From: Verrucomicrobiota bacterium
GTDB taxonomy: Bacteria; Verrucomicrobiota; Verrucomicrobiia; Opitutales; Opitutaceae
NCBI GenBank assembly: GCA_016222805.1
Contig: JACRQG010000048.1
Coordinates: 108,445 to 172,444 of the forward strand
Length of the DNA stretch: 64,000 nt
Reading direction: 5' to 3'
In this document: positions 43,765-53,321 of the stretch, piece after piece
How positions within the stretch are numbered: the stretch's first letter is position 1
How the letters are laid out: each line of letters begins with the position of its first letter
The notes under the pieces: model-generated
Database searches by the model: none
Seen by the model: the letters and a program-made list of their open reading frames with translations, nothing else
Told to the model about the DNA's origin: nothing
Position numbers and translations under genes: made by a program

Positions 43765-44745
43765 ATGAGCGAATCCTCCCCGCCTTTCTCCCTGCGCCGC
43801 TTCCAGTCGCTGTTCGCGCTCGCGCTCATGGTGGTCGCGCTCTCGCTCCTCTCCGATAACTTCCTCACCCCGGACAACGGCTGGAACATCCTGCGGCAGA
43901 TTTCCGTGAATCTCTGCCTCTCGATCGGCATGACCCTCGTCATTTTGAGCGGCGGCATCGATCTCTCGGTCGGCGCGATTCTCGGACTCGCCGGGGCAGT
44001 CGCGGCGGGCCTGCTGAAGAGCGGTGTGGAACTCGGCGCCCTCGGTGTGCGCCTGGAGTTCACCGTCACTGGCGCGATCGTCGCCGGCATCGCGGTCGGG
44101 GGTGCCGCCGGCTGGTTCAACGGCTTCGCGATTACGCGGTTCAGTCTGCCGCCGTTCGTGGCCACGCTGGGCATGCTCTCGATCGCGCGCGGGCTCACGA
44201 TGCTCTGGACGGGCGGATTTCCCATCACCTCGCTCGGTACATCGTTCGGCTTCCTCGGCACCGGCGCATTTCTCGGCATGCCGATGCCGGTCTGGATCAT
44301 GCTGGCGCTGGTGGCGGTTTTTGTCGTCGTCACGCGGCGCACGCGCTTTGGCCGACACCTCTACGCTGTCGGTGGCAACGAGCGCGCCGCGCGGCTTACG
44401 GGGCTCAACGTCCCGCGCATCAAGCTCGCCGTCTACACGCTCGCGGGTGCACTCGCCGGCGTGGCCGGGCTTATCGTGACGGCGCGCCTCGACTCTGCGC
44501 AGCCCAACGCCGGCCTAGGCTACGAACTGGATTCGATTGCGGCGGTTGTCATTGGCGGCACGTCGCTTTCCGGCGGCCGCGGCTCGATCTGGGGCACGGT
44601 GCTCGGCTGCCTCATCATCGGCGTGCTCAACAACGGCCTGTTCCTGCTCAACGTGTCGCCTTTCTGGCAGCAGGTGATCAAGGGCGGCGTGATTCTGCTC
44701 GCCGTCGCCATCGACAAACTCAACGCCCGCGCGCGCGACGCATGA
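43765..44745 (+). CDS. Ribose-type ABC sugar transporter, permease
   Basis: A 326-residue integral membrane protein of the RbsC/BPD_transp_2 family with about 8-10 hydrophobic segments. Family motifs include SIGMTLVILSGGIDLSVGA (about residues 53-71), FVATLGMLSIARGLT, AVGGNERAARLTGLNV and AAVVIGGTSLSGGRGSIWGT. It forms the channel for the sugar transporter. Its final four bases (ATGA, 44742-44745) contain the start of the DUF1593 gene, indicating coupled translation between transporter and hydrolase genes. Confidence 0.96.
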   Translation: MSESSPPFSLRRFQSLFALALMVVALSLLSDNFLTPDNGWNILRQISVNLCLSIGMTLVILSGGIDLSVGAILGLAGAVAAGLLKSGVELGALGVRLEFTVTGAIVAGIAVGGAAGWFNGFAITRFSLPPFVATLGMLSIARGLTMLWTGGFPITSLGTSFGFLGTGAFLGMPMPVWIMLALVAVFVVVTRRTRFGRHLYAVGGNERAARLTGLNVPRIKLAVYTLAGALAGVAGLIVTARLDSAQPNAGLGYELDSIAAVVIGGTSLSGGRGSIWGTVLGCLIIGVLNNGLFLLNVSPFWQQVIKGGVILLAVAIDKLNARARDA

Positions 44746-46043
44746 AATCCCGGTTCTGCAACGTCTGCCTGCTGGCAATCCTCCTCACCGCCAACCTGGC
44801 CTTCTCCGCCGCGGAAAAGCCCCGCGTCATCGTCTCCACCGATATCGGCGGCACGGACTTCGATGATTTCCAATCACTCGTGCACCTGCTGGTCTATGCC
44901 GACGTGCTTGACCTTGAGGGCCTGATTTCCTCGCCGTATGGACCGGGGCGGAAGGAGCACATCTTGCAGGTGCTGGCGCACTACGAACGCGATTATCCGA
45001 ATCTGCGCACCTACTCGGATCGCTATCCCACCGCGGAGGCGCTCCGGGCGATCGCCAAACAGGGCGAGACGGAGGTCGCACCCTACGCCGGCGTGCGCCG
45101 CTCCACCGAGGGCTCCGAGTGGCTCGTTCGCTGCGCCCGACGCGCTGACCCCCGCCCACTGTACGTGCTGGTCTGGGGCGGCATCGAGGACCTCGCCCAG
45201 GCCCTCCACGACGCCCCGGACATCCTGCCGAAGCTTCGCGTCCACTTCATCGGCGGACCCAACAAGAAATGGAGCCCCGACGCCTACCACTACCTCGCGA
45301 TCGCGCACCCGCGACTCTGGATCATCGAATCGAACTCTACCTACCGTGGCTGGTTCACCGGCGGGACGCAGAGCAGAGGTCTCGCGGTCGACACGTTTGC
45401 CGCGACGTTCGCGGCGGGGCGCGGCGCCCTGGGGGAGTTTTTCGCCGGTGGCATCCGTTTCGAAGGGGCCACGCGCACCGCCGTCAAGATGGGCGACTCA
45501 CCCACGGTGGGCTGGCTGTTGTGCGGGGAACCGACGCTGCCGTTTCAACCGGGCTGGGGCGGGCGCTACGTGCGGGCGTGGGCCCGGCCCTATGCCCGCT
45601 TCGACCGGCTCACCACCGCGACGGATCGGATCGAGTTTTGCGGTATCCTCGAACTTGTGCTGCCGCTCGGCGCGGGCGCCCCGGCGGCCCCTGAGGCACG
45701 CCTGGTCGTGGAGAATCAGTCGCTGATCGGTCACTTCGACAGCCGGGGCGCGATGCGTTTCCGTTTCTGCCCGAAGGACGCCAAGACCTACCGCTACACG
45801 ATTCGGAGCAACGCGCCCGCGCTCGACGGCCGCACCGGCGAGATCACCTCGACTCTGCCCCCGCCCGACGCCGCGCTCACCCCGGACCCGACGCGACCGA
45901 ACTGGTGGACCGACGATCCTTCGCCCGCGGTCGCCGAGGGCGTCCATCAAGGCGCCCGCACCATCAGCCAGTGGCGCGAGCAGTTCCTGCGCGACTTTGC
46001 GCAGCGGCTGGAACGTTGCCGAAGCCCGGTTCCCATCCGATGA
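44742..46043 (+). CDS. DUF1593 nucleoside-hydrolase-like exported protein (first copy)
   Basis: A 433-residue protein with a signal peptide (VCLLAILLTANLAFSAAEK). The domain opens RVIVSTDIGGTDFDDFQSLV, the Asp-rich loop that in nucleoside hydrolases binds Ca2+ and the ribose ring. PLYVLVWGGIEDLAQAL and YHYLAIAHPRLWIIESNSTY are typical of the Sde182/DUF1593 family. C-terminal ~110 residues are a beta domain. Nothing shows nucleosides as the substrate; a secreted enzyme in a pentose operon could act on a furanoside. Start and stop overlap neighbours by ATGA (44742-44745 and 46040-46043). A second, longer paralogue is at 48581-50023 with an almost identical signal-cleavage region (FSAAEKPRV). 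Confidence 0.88.
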   Translation: MKSRFCNVCLLAILLTANLAFSAAEKPRVIVSTDIGGTDFDDFQSLVHLLVYADVLDLEGLISSPYGPGRKEHILQVLAHYERDYPNLRTYSDRYPTAEALRAIAKQGETEVAPYAGVRRSTEGSEWLVRCARRADPRPLYVLVWGGIEDLAQALHDAPDILPKLRVHFIGGPNKKWSPDAYHYLAIAHPRLWIIESNSTYRGWFTGGTQSRGLAVDTFAATFAAGRGALGEFFAGGIRFEGATRTAVKMGDSPTVGWLLCGEPTLPFQPGWGGRYVRAWARPYARFDRLTTATDRIEFCGILELVLPLGAGAPAAPEARLVVENQSLIGHFDSRGAMRFRFCPKDAKTYRYTIRSNAPALDGRTGEITSTLPPPDAALTPDPTRPNWWTDDPSPAVAEGVHQGARTISQWREQFLRDFAQRLERCRSPVPIR

Positions 46044-47167
46044 TCCGGCCTCTTCCTCTTCTCTCTGCCATGCTCGGCGGTACCGCCGCTCTCCTCGCGG
46101 ACATATCGGCCCCGCGATCCACGGCCAAGGCCGCCGTGCCGCCCCTACCGTGGAGCAACCGCCTGCTTCACGCCAAACCGGACTGGTACGCCTCCGCCGA
46201 GGCGCGGGCTGCCGCTGACACGGTCCTTCGCTACCAATCTACCCAGGGCGGGTGGCCGAAGAACACCAACCTGATCGCGCCCGCCACTCCCGAGGTCCTT
46301 GCCGCGGTGGAGAAGGACGGCAAGGCCAACACCATCGACAACGGCGCCACCACCACGCCGATCCGTTTTCTGGGGCACCTGGTGGAAGCCACCGGCGAGC
46401 CGCGTTATCGGGACGCCGTCCTCCGCGGTCTCGATTACCTCCTCGCCAGCCAGTATCCCAATGGCGGGTTTCCGCAGTTCTTCCCGCTCCGCAAAGGCTA
46501 CTACGCCCGCATCACCTTCAACGACGGCGCGATGGTCAACGTCCTCGAGTTGCTGCGCGACGTCGCCGAGAGGCGTGCGCCCTTCAGCTTCATCGACGCG
46601 ACCTACCGCAGCCGCGCCGCCGCCGCCGTCGCGCGCGGGATCGACTGCATCCAGCGCACTCAGGTCAAGCAGGCCGGCCGGCTCACGGCTTGGTGCGCGC
46701 AGCACGACGAGCACACCCTCGCGCCCGCGTGGGCTCGGGCCTACGAGCCACCCTCGCTGTCTGGCGCCGAGAGCGTCGGCATCGTGCGGTTTCTCATGTC
46801 GGTTGAAAATCCCTCGCCCGAAATTGTCGCCGCCATCGAAGGTGCCGTCGCGTGGTTTCGCGCGGTGCCCATCGCCGGTCAGCGCCTCGACGAGGTCCGC
46901 CGCTCCGACGGACGCCGGGAGCGAATCGTCACGCCCGACCCCGCCGCGCCGCCGCTCTGGGCTCGTTTCTACGAACTCGGCACCAATCGCCCCCTCTATA
47001 TGGATCGCGATTCAAAGCCGCTCTACGATTTCTCGCTCGTCAGCTACGAACGCCGCAGTGGTTACGGCTACCACACCACCGCGCCGCGTGAACTCCTCGA
47101 ACGCCACTACCCCGCATGGCGCCGCCGCCTGGCCCTCCCTCTTCCGCAACATCGTCCTATGCCGTGA
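46040..47167 (+). CDS. Pectate lyase, PL10-like (exported)
   Basis: A 375-residue protein with a short signal (PLPLLSAMLGGTAALLADIS). Family motifs are TQGGWPKNTNL, NTIDNGATTTPIRFL, SQYPNGGFPQFFPLRKG, ARITFNDGAMVNVLELLRD and PPLWARFYELGTNRPLYMDR, the last containing the Arg expected as catalytic base in PL10 enzymes. It cleaves polygalacturonate by beta-elimination, which exposes pectic backbone and implies that the operon targets pectin. ATG 46040 overlaps the previous stop, and its own TGA overlaps the next gene's GTG (GTGA, 47164-47167). Confidence 0.92.
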   Translation: MIRPLPLLSAMLGGTAALLADISAPRSTAKAAVPPLPWSNRLLHAKPDWYASAEARAAADTVLRYQSTQGGWPKNTNLIAPATPEVLAAVEKDGKANTIDNGATTTPIRFLGHLVEATGEPRYRDAVLRGLDYLLASQYPNGGFPQFFPLRKGYYARITFNDGAMVNVLELLRDVAERRAPFSFIDATYRSRAAAAVARGIDCIQRTQVKQAGRLTAWCAQHDEHTLAPAWARAYEPPSLSGAESVGIVRFLMSVENPSPEIVAAIEGAVAWFRAVPIAGQRLDEVRRSDGRRERIVTPDPAAPPLWARFYELGTNRPLYMDRDSKPLYDFSLVSYERRSGYGYHTTAPRELLERHYPAWRRRLALPLPQHRPMP

Positions 47168-48576
47168 AAGCACTATTCCTTCTGGTCCTTCTGCTGCCAG
47201 CCACGCTCTTTGCCGCCGCATCTCCGCCGTGGGCCGCCGGTCCGCTCCGCGTCGCGCCCGACGGCCGCGCGCTCCAGCACGCCGACGGCACGCCCTTTTT
47301 CTGGCTTGGCGACACCGTCTGGCTCATGCCGCAAAAGCTGAACCGGGAGCAGATCGCGACCTACTTTGAGAATCGCCGCGCCAAGGGTTTCAACGTGGTC
47401 CAGTGCTGCCTAGTGCAGTTCTTTCGGGACAAGAGTTTCAACGGCAGTCCGGCACTCGTCGATGAGGACTTTACGCGGCTGAATTTCACCGCGGGTAACA
47501 ACCCGGCCGATCCCGCGCAATACGACTACTGGGATCATGTGGACACGATCATCGAGACCGCCGCGGCCAACGGCATCTACGTCGCCCTGGCGCCCATGTG
47601 GCGCTACCCCAAGAAGCCGACGCCGGCGCAGGCCGCCGCGTTCGCCGGCAAGATCGCGGCCCGCTACGCCCGGCGCCCCAATATCATCTGGGTCAACGGC
47701 GGCTCGGCGCGCGGCGGCGACGACCTGGAGTTCTGGAACGCCGCCGGCGCCGCGTACAAGCGACACGCCCCGGAACACCTCGTCACGTTTCACCCCTTCG
47801 GCCGCACCCAATCCTCTGCCTGGTTTCACGACCAGTCTTGGCTCGACCTCAACATGTTCGTCTCCGGTCATCGCCGCTACGATCAGGACACCGAGGGCCG
47901 GGCTTTCGGGGAGGACAACTGGCGTTACGTGCTCGAGGACCTTGCGCGCACGCCGCGCAAGCCCACGCTCGACGGCGAAGCCTCCTACGAGAACACCCCA
48001 CAGGGCCTGCACGATCCGAACCAGCCTTACTGGACGGCAGCGGATGTGCGCCGTTACGCCTGGTGGTCGGTCTTCGCGGGCGCGGCCGGCCACGTCTACG
48101 GCGAGAACTCCGTTCGGCAGGTCTATTTGCCGACCGACCGGAAGGGCGAGAGTGGTGCCAAAGGCTTCTTCACCGAACGCCTCGAGACCGAGGGCGCCAC
48201 GCAGATGAAGCACCTCAAGAACTTCATCCTCTCGCGACCTGTCGCCGGACGCGTCAACGACCAGTCGCTCGTCGCCGGCGACGAAGGCGAAAAGTACCAC
48301 CGCATTCTCGTGACCCGCGGCAACGGCTGGATCGCCGCCTACACGCACACCGGGCGCAACTTCACGATGAAGTTGAACGGCGCCGCCGGCGCGCGGCTCA
48401 AGGCCTCGTGGTTCAATCCCCGCAGCGGCGAAGCCACCCCGGTCGGGACTCATCCCGGCAGCGGCTCGGTCACCTTCAGTCCTCCCGGCGAACCCGCGCC
48501 CGGCAACGACTGGGTCCTCGTCCTCGACGATGCCGCGCAGAAGTTTCCCGCCCCCGGCCAAGCCCTTTTCCGCTAA
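47164..48576 (+). CDS. DUF4038/apiosidase-like glycoside hydrolase (GH140-like), exported
   Basis: A 470-residue glycoside hydrolase. GTG 47164 is chosen because it overlaps the previous stop (GTGA), as elsewhere in this operon, and opens a strong signal peptide ([20 protein letters not shown]). The TIM-barrel catalytic domain shows [47 protein letters not shown] and [18 protein letters not shown]-terminal beta domain ([20 protein letters not shown]; collagen-binding-like) follows. The DUF4038 family includes the GH140 apiosidase that releases D-apiose from rhamnogalacturonan II. Apiose release is therefore the leading hypothesis, supported by the downstream catabolic genes; other members are uncharacterised. 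Confidence 0.88.
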   Translation: MKALFLLVLLLPATLFAAASPPWAAGPLRVAPDGRALQHADGTPFFWLGDTVWLMPQKLNREQIATYFENRRAKGFNVVQCCLVQFFRDKSFNGSPALVDEDFTRLNFTAGNNPADPAQYDYWDHVDTIIETAAANGIYVALAPMWRYPKKPTPAQAAAFAGKIAARYARRPNIIWVNGGSARGGDDLEFWNAAGAAYKRHAPEHLVTFHPFGRTQSSAWFHDQSWLDLNMFVSGHRRYDQDTEGRAFGEDNWRYVLEDLARTPRKPTLDGEASYENTPQGLHDPNQPYWTAADVRRYAWWSVFAGAAGHVYGENSVRQVYLPTDRKGESGAKGFFTERLETEGATQMKHLKNFILSRPVAGRVNDQSLVAGDEGEKYHRILVTRGNGWIAAYTHTGRNFTMKLNGAAGARLKASWFNPRSGEATPVGTHPGSGSVTFSPPGEPAPGNDWVLVLDDAAQKFPAPGQALFR

Positions 48577-48580
48577 CCTC

Positions 48581-50023
48581 ATGCAACCGCGCCCGACTTT
48601 CATCCCCCGCGTCAGCCTCCTGCTGGCCTTGCTCGTCTCCGCCTCCCTGGGTTTCTCCGCCGCGGAAAAACCCCGTGTCTCTGTCCTCACCGACATCGAG
48701 AACGAACCCGACGACGCCATGTCGATGGTGCGTTTCCTGACCTACGCGAACCACTTCGAAATCGAGGGCCTCATCGCCACGACCTCCATCCACCAGCGCA
48801 ACAAAGTCGCGCCGCAGACCATCCGCCGCCTCGTCGAGGCCTACGGCAAGGTGCGCGACAATTTGGAGAAGCATGAGCCGGGCTTCCCGACCGGCGCGCA
48901 TCTGCTTGCCCGCGTGAGCGAAGGCCTGCCGGTTTATGGGATGACTGGGGTGGGCGAAGGCAAGGACTCGCCCGGCTCCGACCTGCTCATCCGCTCGATC
49001 GACCGCGACGACGCTCGCCCGCTCTGGGTGCCGGTCTGGGGAGGTCCCAGCGTGCTCGCGCAGGCACTCTGGAAAATTCGCGCCACGCGCTCGCCTGAGG
49101 CCGCGGCCAAGGCCGTGGCGAAGTTGCGCGTCTACACAATTTCCGACCAGGACGACTCCGGGCCCTGGCTACGCCGGGAGTTCCCCGGCCTCTTCTACAT
49201 CACCAGCCCGGGCTTCAACGCCGGCGGCGCCTACCACCACGCCACGTGGAGCGGCATCAGCGGGGATTATTTCCATGCCCGCTGCGCCGGAGCGGACTTC
49301 ACGCTCGTGAGCAACGAATGGCTCGATCGCAACATCCGCAAGAAGGGCCCGCTCGGCGCCGAATATCCACGGTGGGATTACCTGATGGAAGGCGACACCC
49401 CAAGTTTCCTGGGGCTGATTAACAATGGCCTCAACGCCCCCGAGCACCCCGACTGGGGCGGATGGGGCGGTCGCTATGAACTCTACACGCCGCGCCCCCA
49501 GAGATGGCACCTCCAGCCGGAGACGCGGCCGTTCTGGAGCGATGCCGACGACGAGGTGCTGGGCGTCGACGGCCGCTGGCACGACAACAACCACGCCACC
49601 ATCTGGCGCTGGCGCGTCGCTTACCAGAACGACTTCGCCGCGCGCATGGACTGGACGATCAAGCCGTACCAGGAGGCGAACCATCCTCCGGTGCCCAAGC
49701 TCGGGCATCCCGCCCGGCTCACGGCTGCGCGCGGCGCGCGCGTCGACCTAAGCGCCGCCGACAGCACCGATCCCGACGGCGACGCGCTGTCCTACGAGTG
49801 GTTCTACTACCACGAGGCCGGCACCTTTCCGGTTTCCAACGCCCGCTCCGGGCAGCCGCTGGAGATTAGGAATTACGACCAGCCCAAGGCCTGGTTCACC
49901 GTGCCCACCAGTCGTGTCATGGCCCCGGGCACCGGCGACATGCACATCATCCTCGCCGTGACCGACCACGGCACCCCGCGCCTCACCCGCTATCGGCGCG
50001 TCATTGTCACAGTCGTTCCCTGA
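48581..50023 (+). CDS. DUF1593 nucleoside-hydrolase-like exported protein (second copy, with PKD-like tail)
   Basis: A 480-residue exported protein read from ATG 48581, four bases after the previous stop. The signal peptide ([18 protein letters not shown]) and cleavage region match the paralogue at 44742. The nucleoside-hydrolase-like loop reads [40 protein letters not shown] and [20 protein letters not shown] follow. The last ~95 residues ([37 protein letters not shown]) form a PKD/cadherin-like beta-sandwich, the usual partner of DUF1593. Loop residues differ from the first copy, so specificity may differ. Substrate unknown. Confidence 0.9.
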   Translation: MQPRPTFIPRVSLLLALLVSASLGFSAAEKPRVSVLTDIENEPDDAMSMVRFLTYANHFEIEGLIATTSIHQRNKVAPQTIRRLVEAYGKVRDNLEKHEPGFPTGAHLLARVSEGLPVYGMTGVGEGKDSPGSDLLIRSIDRDDARPLWVPVWGGPSVLAQALWKIRATRSPEAAAKAVAKLRVYTISDQDDSGPWLRREFPGLFYITSPGFNAGGAYHHATWSGISGDYFHARCAGADFTLVSNEWLDRNIRKKGPLGAEYPRWDYLMEGDTPSFLGLINNGLNAPEHPDWGGWGGRYELYTPRPQRWHLQPETRPFWSDADDEVLGVDGRWHDNNHATIWRWRVAYQNDFAARMDWTIKPYQEANHPPVPKLGHPARLTAARGARVDLSAADSTDPDGDALSYEWFYYHEAGTFPVSNARSGQPLEIRNYDQPKAWFTVPTSRVMAPGTGDMHIILAVTDHGTPRLTRYRRVIVTVVP

Positions 50024-50036
50024 GCCCTTTTTCTCC

Positions 50037-51461
50037 ATGAAATCCACCGCTACTCACCTCGGTGTCATCCTTGGCAACCGCGATTTCTTTCCCGACAAGC
50101 TCGTCGGCGAGGCGCGCGCCGACCTCACGAGAATCTTCGCTGAACTGGGCCTCAGCCCGATCTGGCTCACGCCCGAGGAGACCAAGCTCGGGGGGGTCGA
50201 GACGCACGCGGACGCCCGCAAGTGCGCCGACCTCTTCCGCCGGCACCGCGACGCGATCAGCGGCGTGCTGGTGTGCCTGCCCAATTTCGGCGACGAGAAG
50301 GGCGTGGCTGACACCCTGAAGCTCGCGGGACTGGGCGTGCCCGTGCTGGTGCAGGGTTATCCCGACGATCTCGACCGGCTCGATGTGGTCCGCCGCCGCG
50401 ACTCGTTTTGCGGCAAGATTTCCGTTTGCAACAACCTTCGCCAGGCGGGGATCGCCTACACGCTCACGACGAAGCATGTGGTGCATCCGCTCGACGCCTC
50501 GTTTCGCGCCGACCTCCAGCGCTTTGTGGCCGTCTGCCGCGTGGTCCGGGGACTGCGCGGGGCGCGGATTGGCGCGGTGGGCGCCCGCCCGGGGGCGTTC
50601 AACACCGTACGCTACTCGGAGAAGATCCTCGAACGCCACGGCATCAGCGTAACGACCGTCGACCTGTCCGAAATCCTCGGCGCCGCCGGCAAGATCGCGG
50701 ACGACGACAAGCGTCTCGTCTCCAAGGAGGATGAGATTAAGGCGTACGCCAACGCGACCGCGGTGCCGCCGGTCAAGCTCGCGCAGATGGCCCGCCTCGG
50801 GCTCGTGCTCGACGACTTTGTCGCGGCGCACCATCTCGACGCCACCGCCATCCAGTGCTGGACCTCCGTGCAGGCCAACCACGGCTGCAACGTCTGCACC
50901 TCAATGAGCATGATGAGTGAGAATTTCCTGCCCAGCGCATGCGAAGTCGACGTCACCGGCGTGCTCACGATGTACGCGATGCAACTCGCCGCGAACTCCC
51001 CGAGCGCGCTCGTCGACTGGAATAACAACTACGGCCCGGACCCCGACAAGTGTGTGCTCTTCCACTGCGGCAACTGGGCCAAGTCCTTCCTGCCGGACAT
51101 CAAGATCCTCAACGCGCCCATCCTCGGCTCCACGCTCGGCGTCGAAAACACCTGGGGCGCCCTCGACGGGCGCACACCCGCCGCACCGCTCACTTATGGC
51201 CGCATCACGACCGACGACACCGCCGGCGTCATTCGTACCTATGTCGGCGAGGGCGAATTGACCAACGACGAGCTCAAGACCTTTGGGAACCGCGCCGTCG
51301 TCCGCGTGCCGAAGCTGCAAAAGCTCATGCACCACGTCTGTCGCGAGGGCTTCGAGCATCACGTCGTGATGAACGCCTCCCACACCGCCGGCATCCTCGT
51401 CGAGGCCTTTGGCCGCTATCTTGGCTGGGAAGTCTATCATCACGAGGCCCCGCAGGACTAA
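50037..51461 (+). CDS. L-fucose/L-arabinose isomerase-fold protein
   Basis: A 474-residue cytoplasmic protein of the FucI/AraA superfamily. A GAVGARPGAFNTVRYSE-type mid domain and a C-terminal domain with candidate Mn-binding residues are visible: Glu303 (SACEVDVTGVLTMYAM), Asp327 (SALVDWNNNYG) and a His in HHVVMNASHTAG (His441-449 region). It is shorter than FucI (~590). Such enzymes convert an aldose to a ketose. It is followed by transketolase subunits and an FGGY kinase, so the ketose is probably phosphorylated and cleaved by transketolase. If the imported sugar is D-apiose, this would be the apiose-to-apulose step; L-fucose-type chemistry is the alternative. Start ATG 50037 follows the previous stop by 13 bases. 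Confidence 0.85.
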   Translation: MKSTATHLGVILGNRDFFPDKLVGEARADLTRIFAELGLSPIWLTPEETKLGGVETHADARKCADLFRRHRDAISGVLVCLPNFGDEKGVADTLKLAGLGVPVLVQGYPDDLDRLDVVRRRDSFCGKISVCNNLRQAGIAYTLTTKHVVHPLDASFRADLQRFVAVCRVVRGLRGARIGAVGARPGAFNTVRYSEKILERHGISVTTVDLSEILGAAGKIADDDKRLVSKEDEIKAYANATAVPPVKLAQMARLGLVLDDFVAAHHLDATAIQCWTSVQANHGCNVCTSMSMMSENFLPSACEVDVTGVLTMYAMQLAANSPSALVDWNNNYGPDPDKCVLFHCGNWAKSFLPDIKILNAPILGSTLGVENTWGALDGRTPAAPLTYGRITTDDTAGVIRTYVGEGELTNDELKTFGNRAVVRVPKLQKLMHHVCREGFEHHVVMNASHTAGILVEAFGRYLGWEVYHHEAPQD

Positions 51462-51462
51462 C

Positions 51463-52302
51463 ATGCCCACCGACCACGAGCTCGCGCTCAAATCCCTGCT
51501 CTACCGCCGCAACCTCCTGCGCTGGATCAAACACGCCGGCGCCGGCCACACGGGCGGCAGCCTGTCGTGCGTCGACATCTTGAATGTCCTCTACAACCGG
51601 ATTCTTCGCGTCTCGCCCGCGACCTTCTCCGACCCGCGGCGCGACCGTTACATCCAGAGCAAAGGCCACTCCGTCGAGGCCCTCTACGTCGTTCTCGCTG
51701 ATCGCGGTTTCTTCCCGGAGTCCGACCTCGCCACCCTGTGTGGCTACCAATCCCACTATGTCGGCCACCCCACGCGCCACGTCGCCGGCATCGAGCAAAA
51801 CACCGGCGCCCTCGGCCACGGCCTGCCGCTCGCCGTCGGCACCGCGCTCGCCAGCAAACTTGACGACGCCGGCTTCCGCGCCTTCACGCTCGTCGGCGAC
51901 GGAGAACTCGCCGAAGGCTCCAACTGGGAGGCCGCCCTGGCCGGCGCCCATTATCAATTGGACAACCTCACCGCCATCATCGACTGCAACACGCTCCAGA
52001 TTACCGGCCGCACCCGCGACGTGATGAATCACGAGCCACTCTCCGAGAAATGGTCCGCCTTCGGCTGGGCCGTTCGCACGGTCGATGGCCACGACCTCGC
52101 CGCGCTCACCGCCGCGCTCGAACAACCACTGGAGGCGGGCAAACCCTCCTGTATCATCGCCCGCACGACCAAAGGCAAAGGCGTCAGCTTCATGGAGGAT
52201 GTCGGCAAGTGGCACCACGGCGTGCCGAGCGACGCTGAACACGCGAAGGCCAGCGCCGAGCTCGACGCCGCCATCGCGCAGCTTGTGGGAGGTGCCGCAT
52301 GA
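51463..52302 (+). CDS. Transketolase-like, N-terminal subunit
   Basis: A 279-residue protein corresponding to the thiamine-diphosphate-binding half of transketolase. The TPP motif is GDGELAEGSNWEAAL through LTAIIDCN (about residues 146-177). RWIKHAGAGHTGGSLSCVDI and YIQSKGHSVEALYVVLADRG are standard N-terminal transketolase signatures. Splitting into N and C subunits is common in accessory transketolases. Its last bases overlap the C-subunit start (ATGA 52299-52302), so the two are co-translated. In known D-apiose operons a split transketolase acts on apulose 4-phosphate to yield xylulose 5-phosphate and dihydroxyacetone phosphate. Confidence 0.94.
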   Translation: MPTDHELALKSLLYRRNLLRWIKHAGAGHTGGSLSCVDILNVLYNRILRVSPATFSDPRRDRYIQSKGHSVEALYVVLADRGFFPESDLATLCGYQSHYVGHPTRHVAGIEQNTGALGHGLPLAVGTALASKLDDAGFRAFTLVGDGELAEGSNWEAALAGAHYQLDNLTAIIDCNTLQITGRTRDVMNHEPLSEKWSAFGWAVRTVDGHDLAALTAALEQPLEAGKPSCIIARTTKGKGVSFMEDVGKWHHGVPSDAEHAKASAELDAAIAQLVGGAA

Positions 52303-53309
52303 GCGCGCCCGCCCCTTCCATGTATTCCCCGGCCGCCAAGGCGGTCGCCGAGAAACTTGGCCTGCAAACGGGCCGCGCCAACCTCGAGGAATTTGCCGAC
52401 ACGCTTCTCGCGCTCGCGCAGGCCAACCGAAACGTCCTCGCCGTCACCAGCGACTCACGCGGCTCCGGCAAACTCGGCCCCTTCGGGCACGCGTTGCCCA
52501 AGCAAATAGTCGAGGTGGGCATCGCCGAGCAAAACCTCGTTGGCATCGCCGCCGGCCTCGGCTCCTGCGGGAAGAAGGTCTTCGCCGTCTCGCCTGCCTG
52601 CTTCCTAACCGCACGTTCGCTAGAGCAAATCAAGAACGACCTCTGCTACTCCGATCATCCCGTGACACTGGTCGGCATCAGCGCGGGTGTCAGCTACGGT
52701 GCCCTTGGCACGACGCATCACTCCCTGCACGACTTCGCCGTGCTGCGCGCGATCAACAACATCACGATCGTCGCGCCCGCTGATAACTTTGAGGCCCGCG
52801 AAGCGGTCCGGGTCTGTGCCGGGCATGACAAGCCCGTCTATCTGCGCTTCGGGAAAGCACCGCTCTACACGCTGCCCGCGGCCGACACCGCGCCGTTCAC
52901 GTTGGGCAAGGCCCGCGAGCTCCGCGCCGGCCACGACGTGGCGTTTCTTGCTTCCGGCGAAACCGTCATTCACGCGCTGCTCGCCGCCACCCATCTCGCG
53001 GAAACCGCCGGTCTGCAGTGTCGGGTTGTAAGCGTTCCCTTTGTAAAACCGCTCGACCATGCCGCGGTGCTCGCCGCCGCGCGCGAGTGCCGCGCCGTCA
53101 TCACCGTCGAGGAGCATCTGGTCAACGGCGGGCTGGGCGAAGCCGTCGCCGGACTCATTGCGCAGGCGGGAATCGCGACGCGGTTCAAAATTGTCGCTCT
53201 CCCCGACGAATACACCGTAACCGGCAGCCAGGCCGAGATCTTCCGTCACTATGGCCTCACGATGGAAGGGCTGAGCGCGACGGCCCAAGGCCTGCTGGAC
53301 CGGAATTAG
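52299..53309 (+). CDS. Transketolase-like, C-terminal subunit
   Basis: A 336-residue partner of the preceding N-terminal subunit. The pyrimidine-binding domain carries the conserved Glu of EVGIAEQNLVGIAAGLGSC (about residues 72-90). The aromatic/His stretch YGALGTTHHSLHDFAVLRAI is also conserved. A C-terminal transketolase domain (FVKPLDHAAVLAAARECRAV, ITVEEHLVNGGLGEAVAGLI) follows. The complex should transfer a two-carbon unit between sugar phosphates. The overlap with the upstream stop supports stoichiometric synthesis. Confidence 0.94.
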   Translation: MSAPAPSMYSPAAKAVAEKLGLQTGRANLEEFADTLLALAQANRNVLAVTSDSRGSGKLGPFGHALPKQIVEVGIAEQNLVGIAAGLGSCGKKVFAVSPACFLTARSLEQIKNDLCYSDHPVTLVGISAGVSYGALGTTHHSLHDFAVLRAINNITIVAPADNFEAREAVRVCAGHDKPVYLRFGKAPLYTLPAADTAPFTLGKARELRAGHDVAFLASGETVIHALLAATHLAETAGLQCRVVSVPFVKPLDHAAVLAAARECRAVITVEEHLVNGGLGEAVAGLIAQAGIATRFKIVALPDEYTVTGSQAEIFRHYGLTMEGLSATAQGLLDRN

Positions 53310-53321
53310 TCCCTCGCCGCC

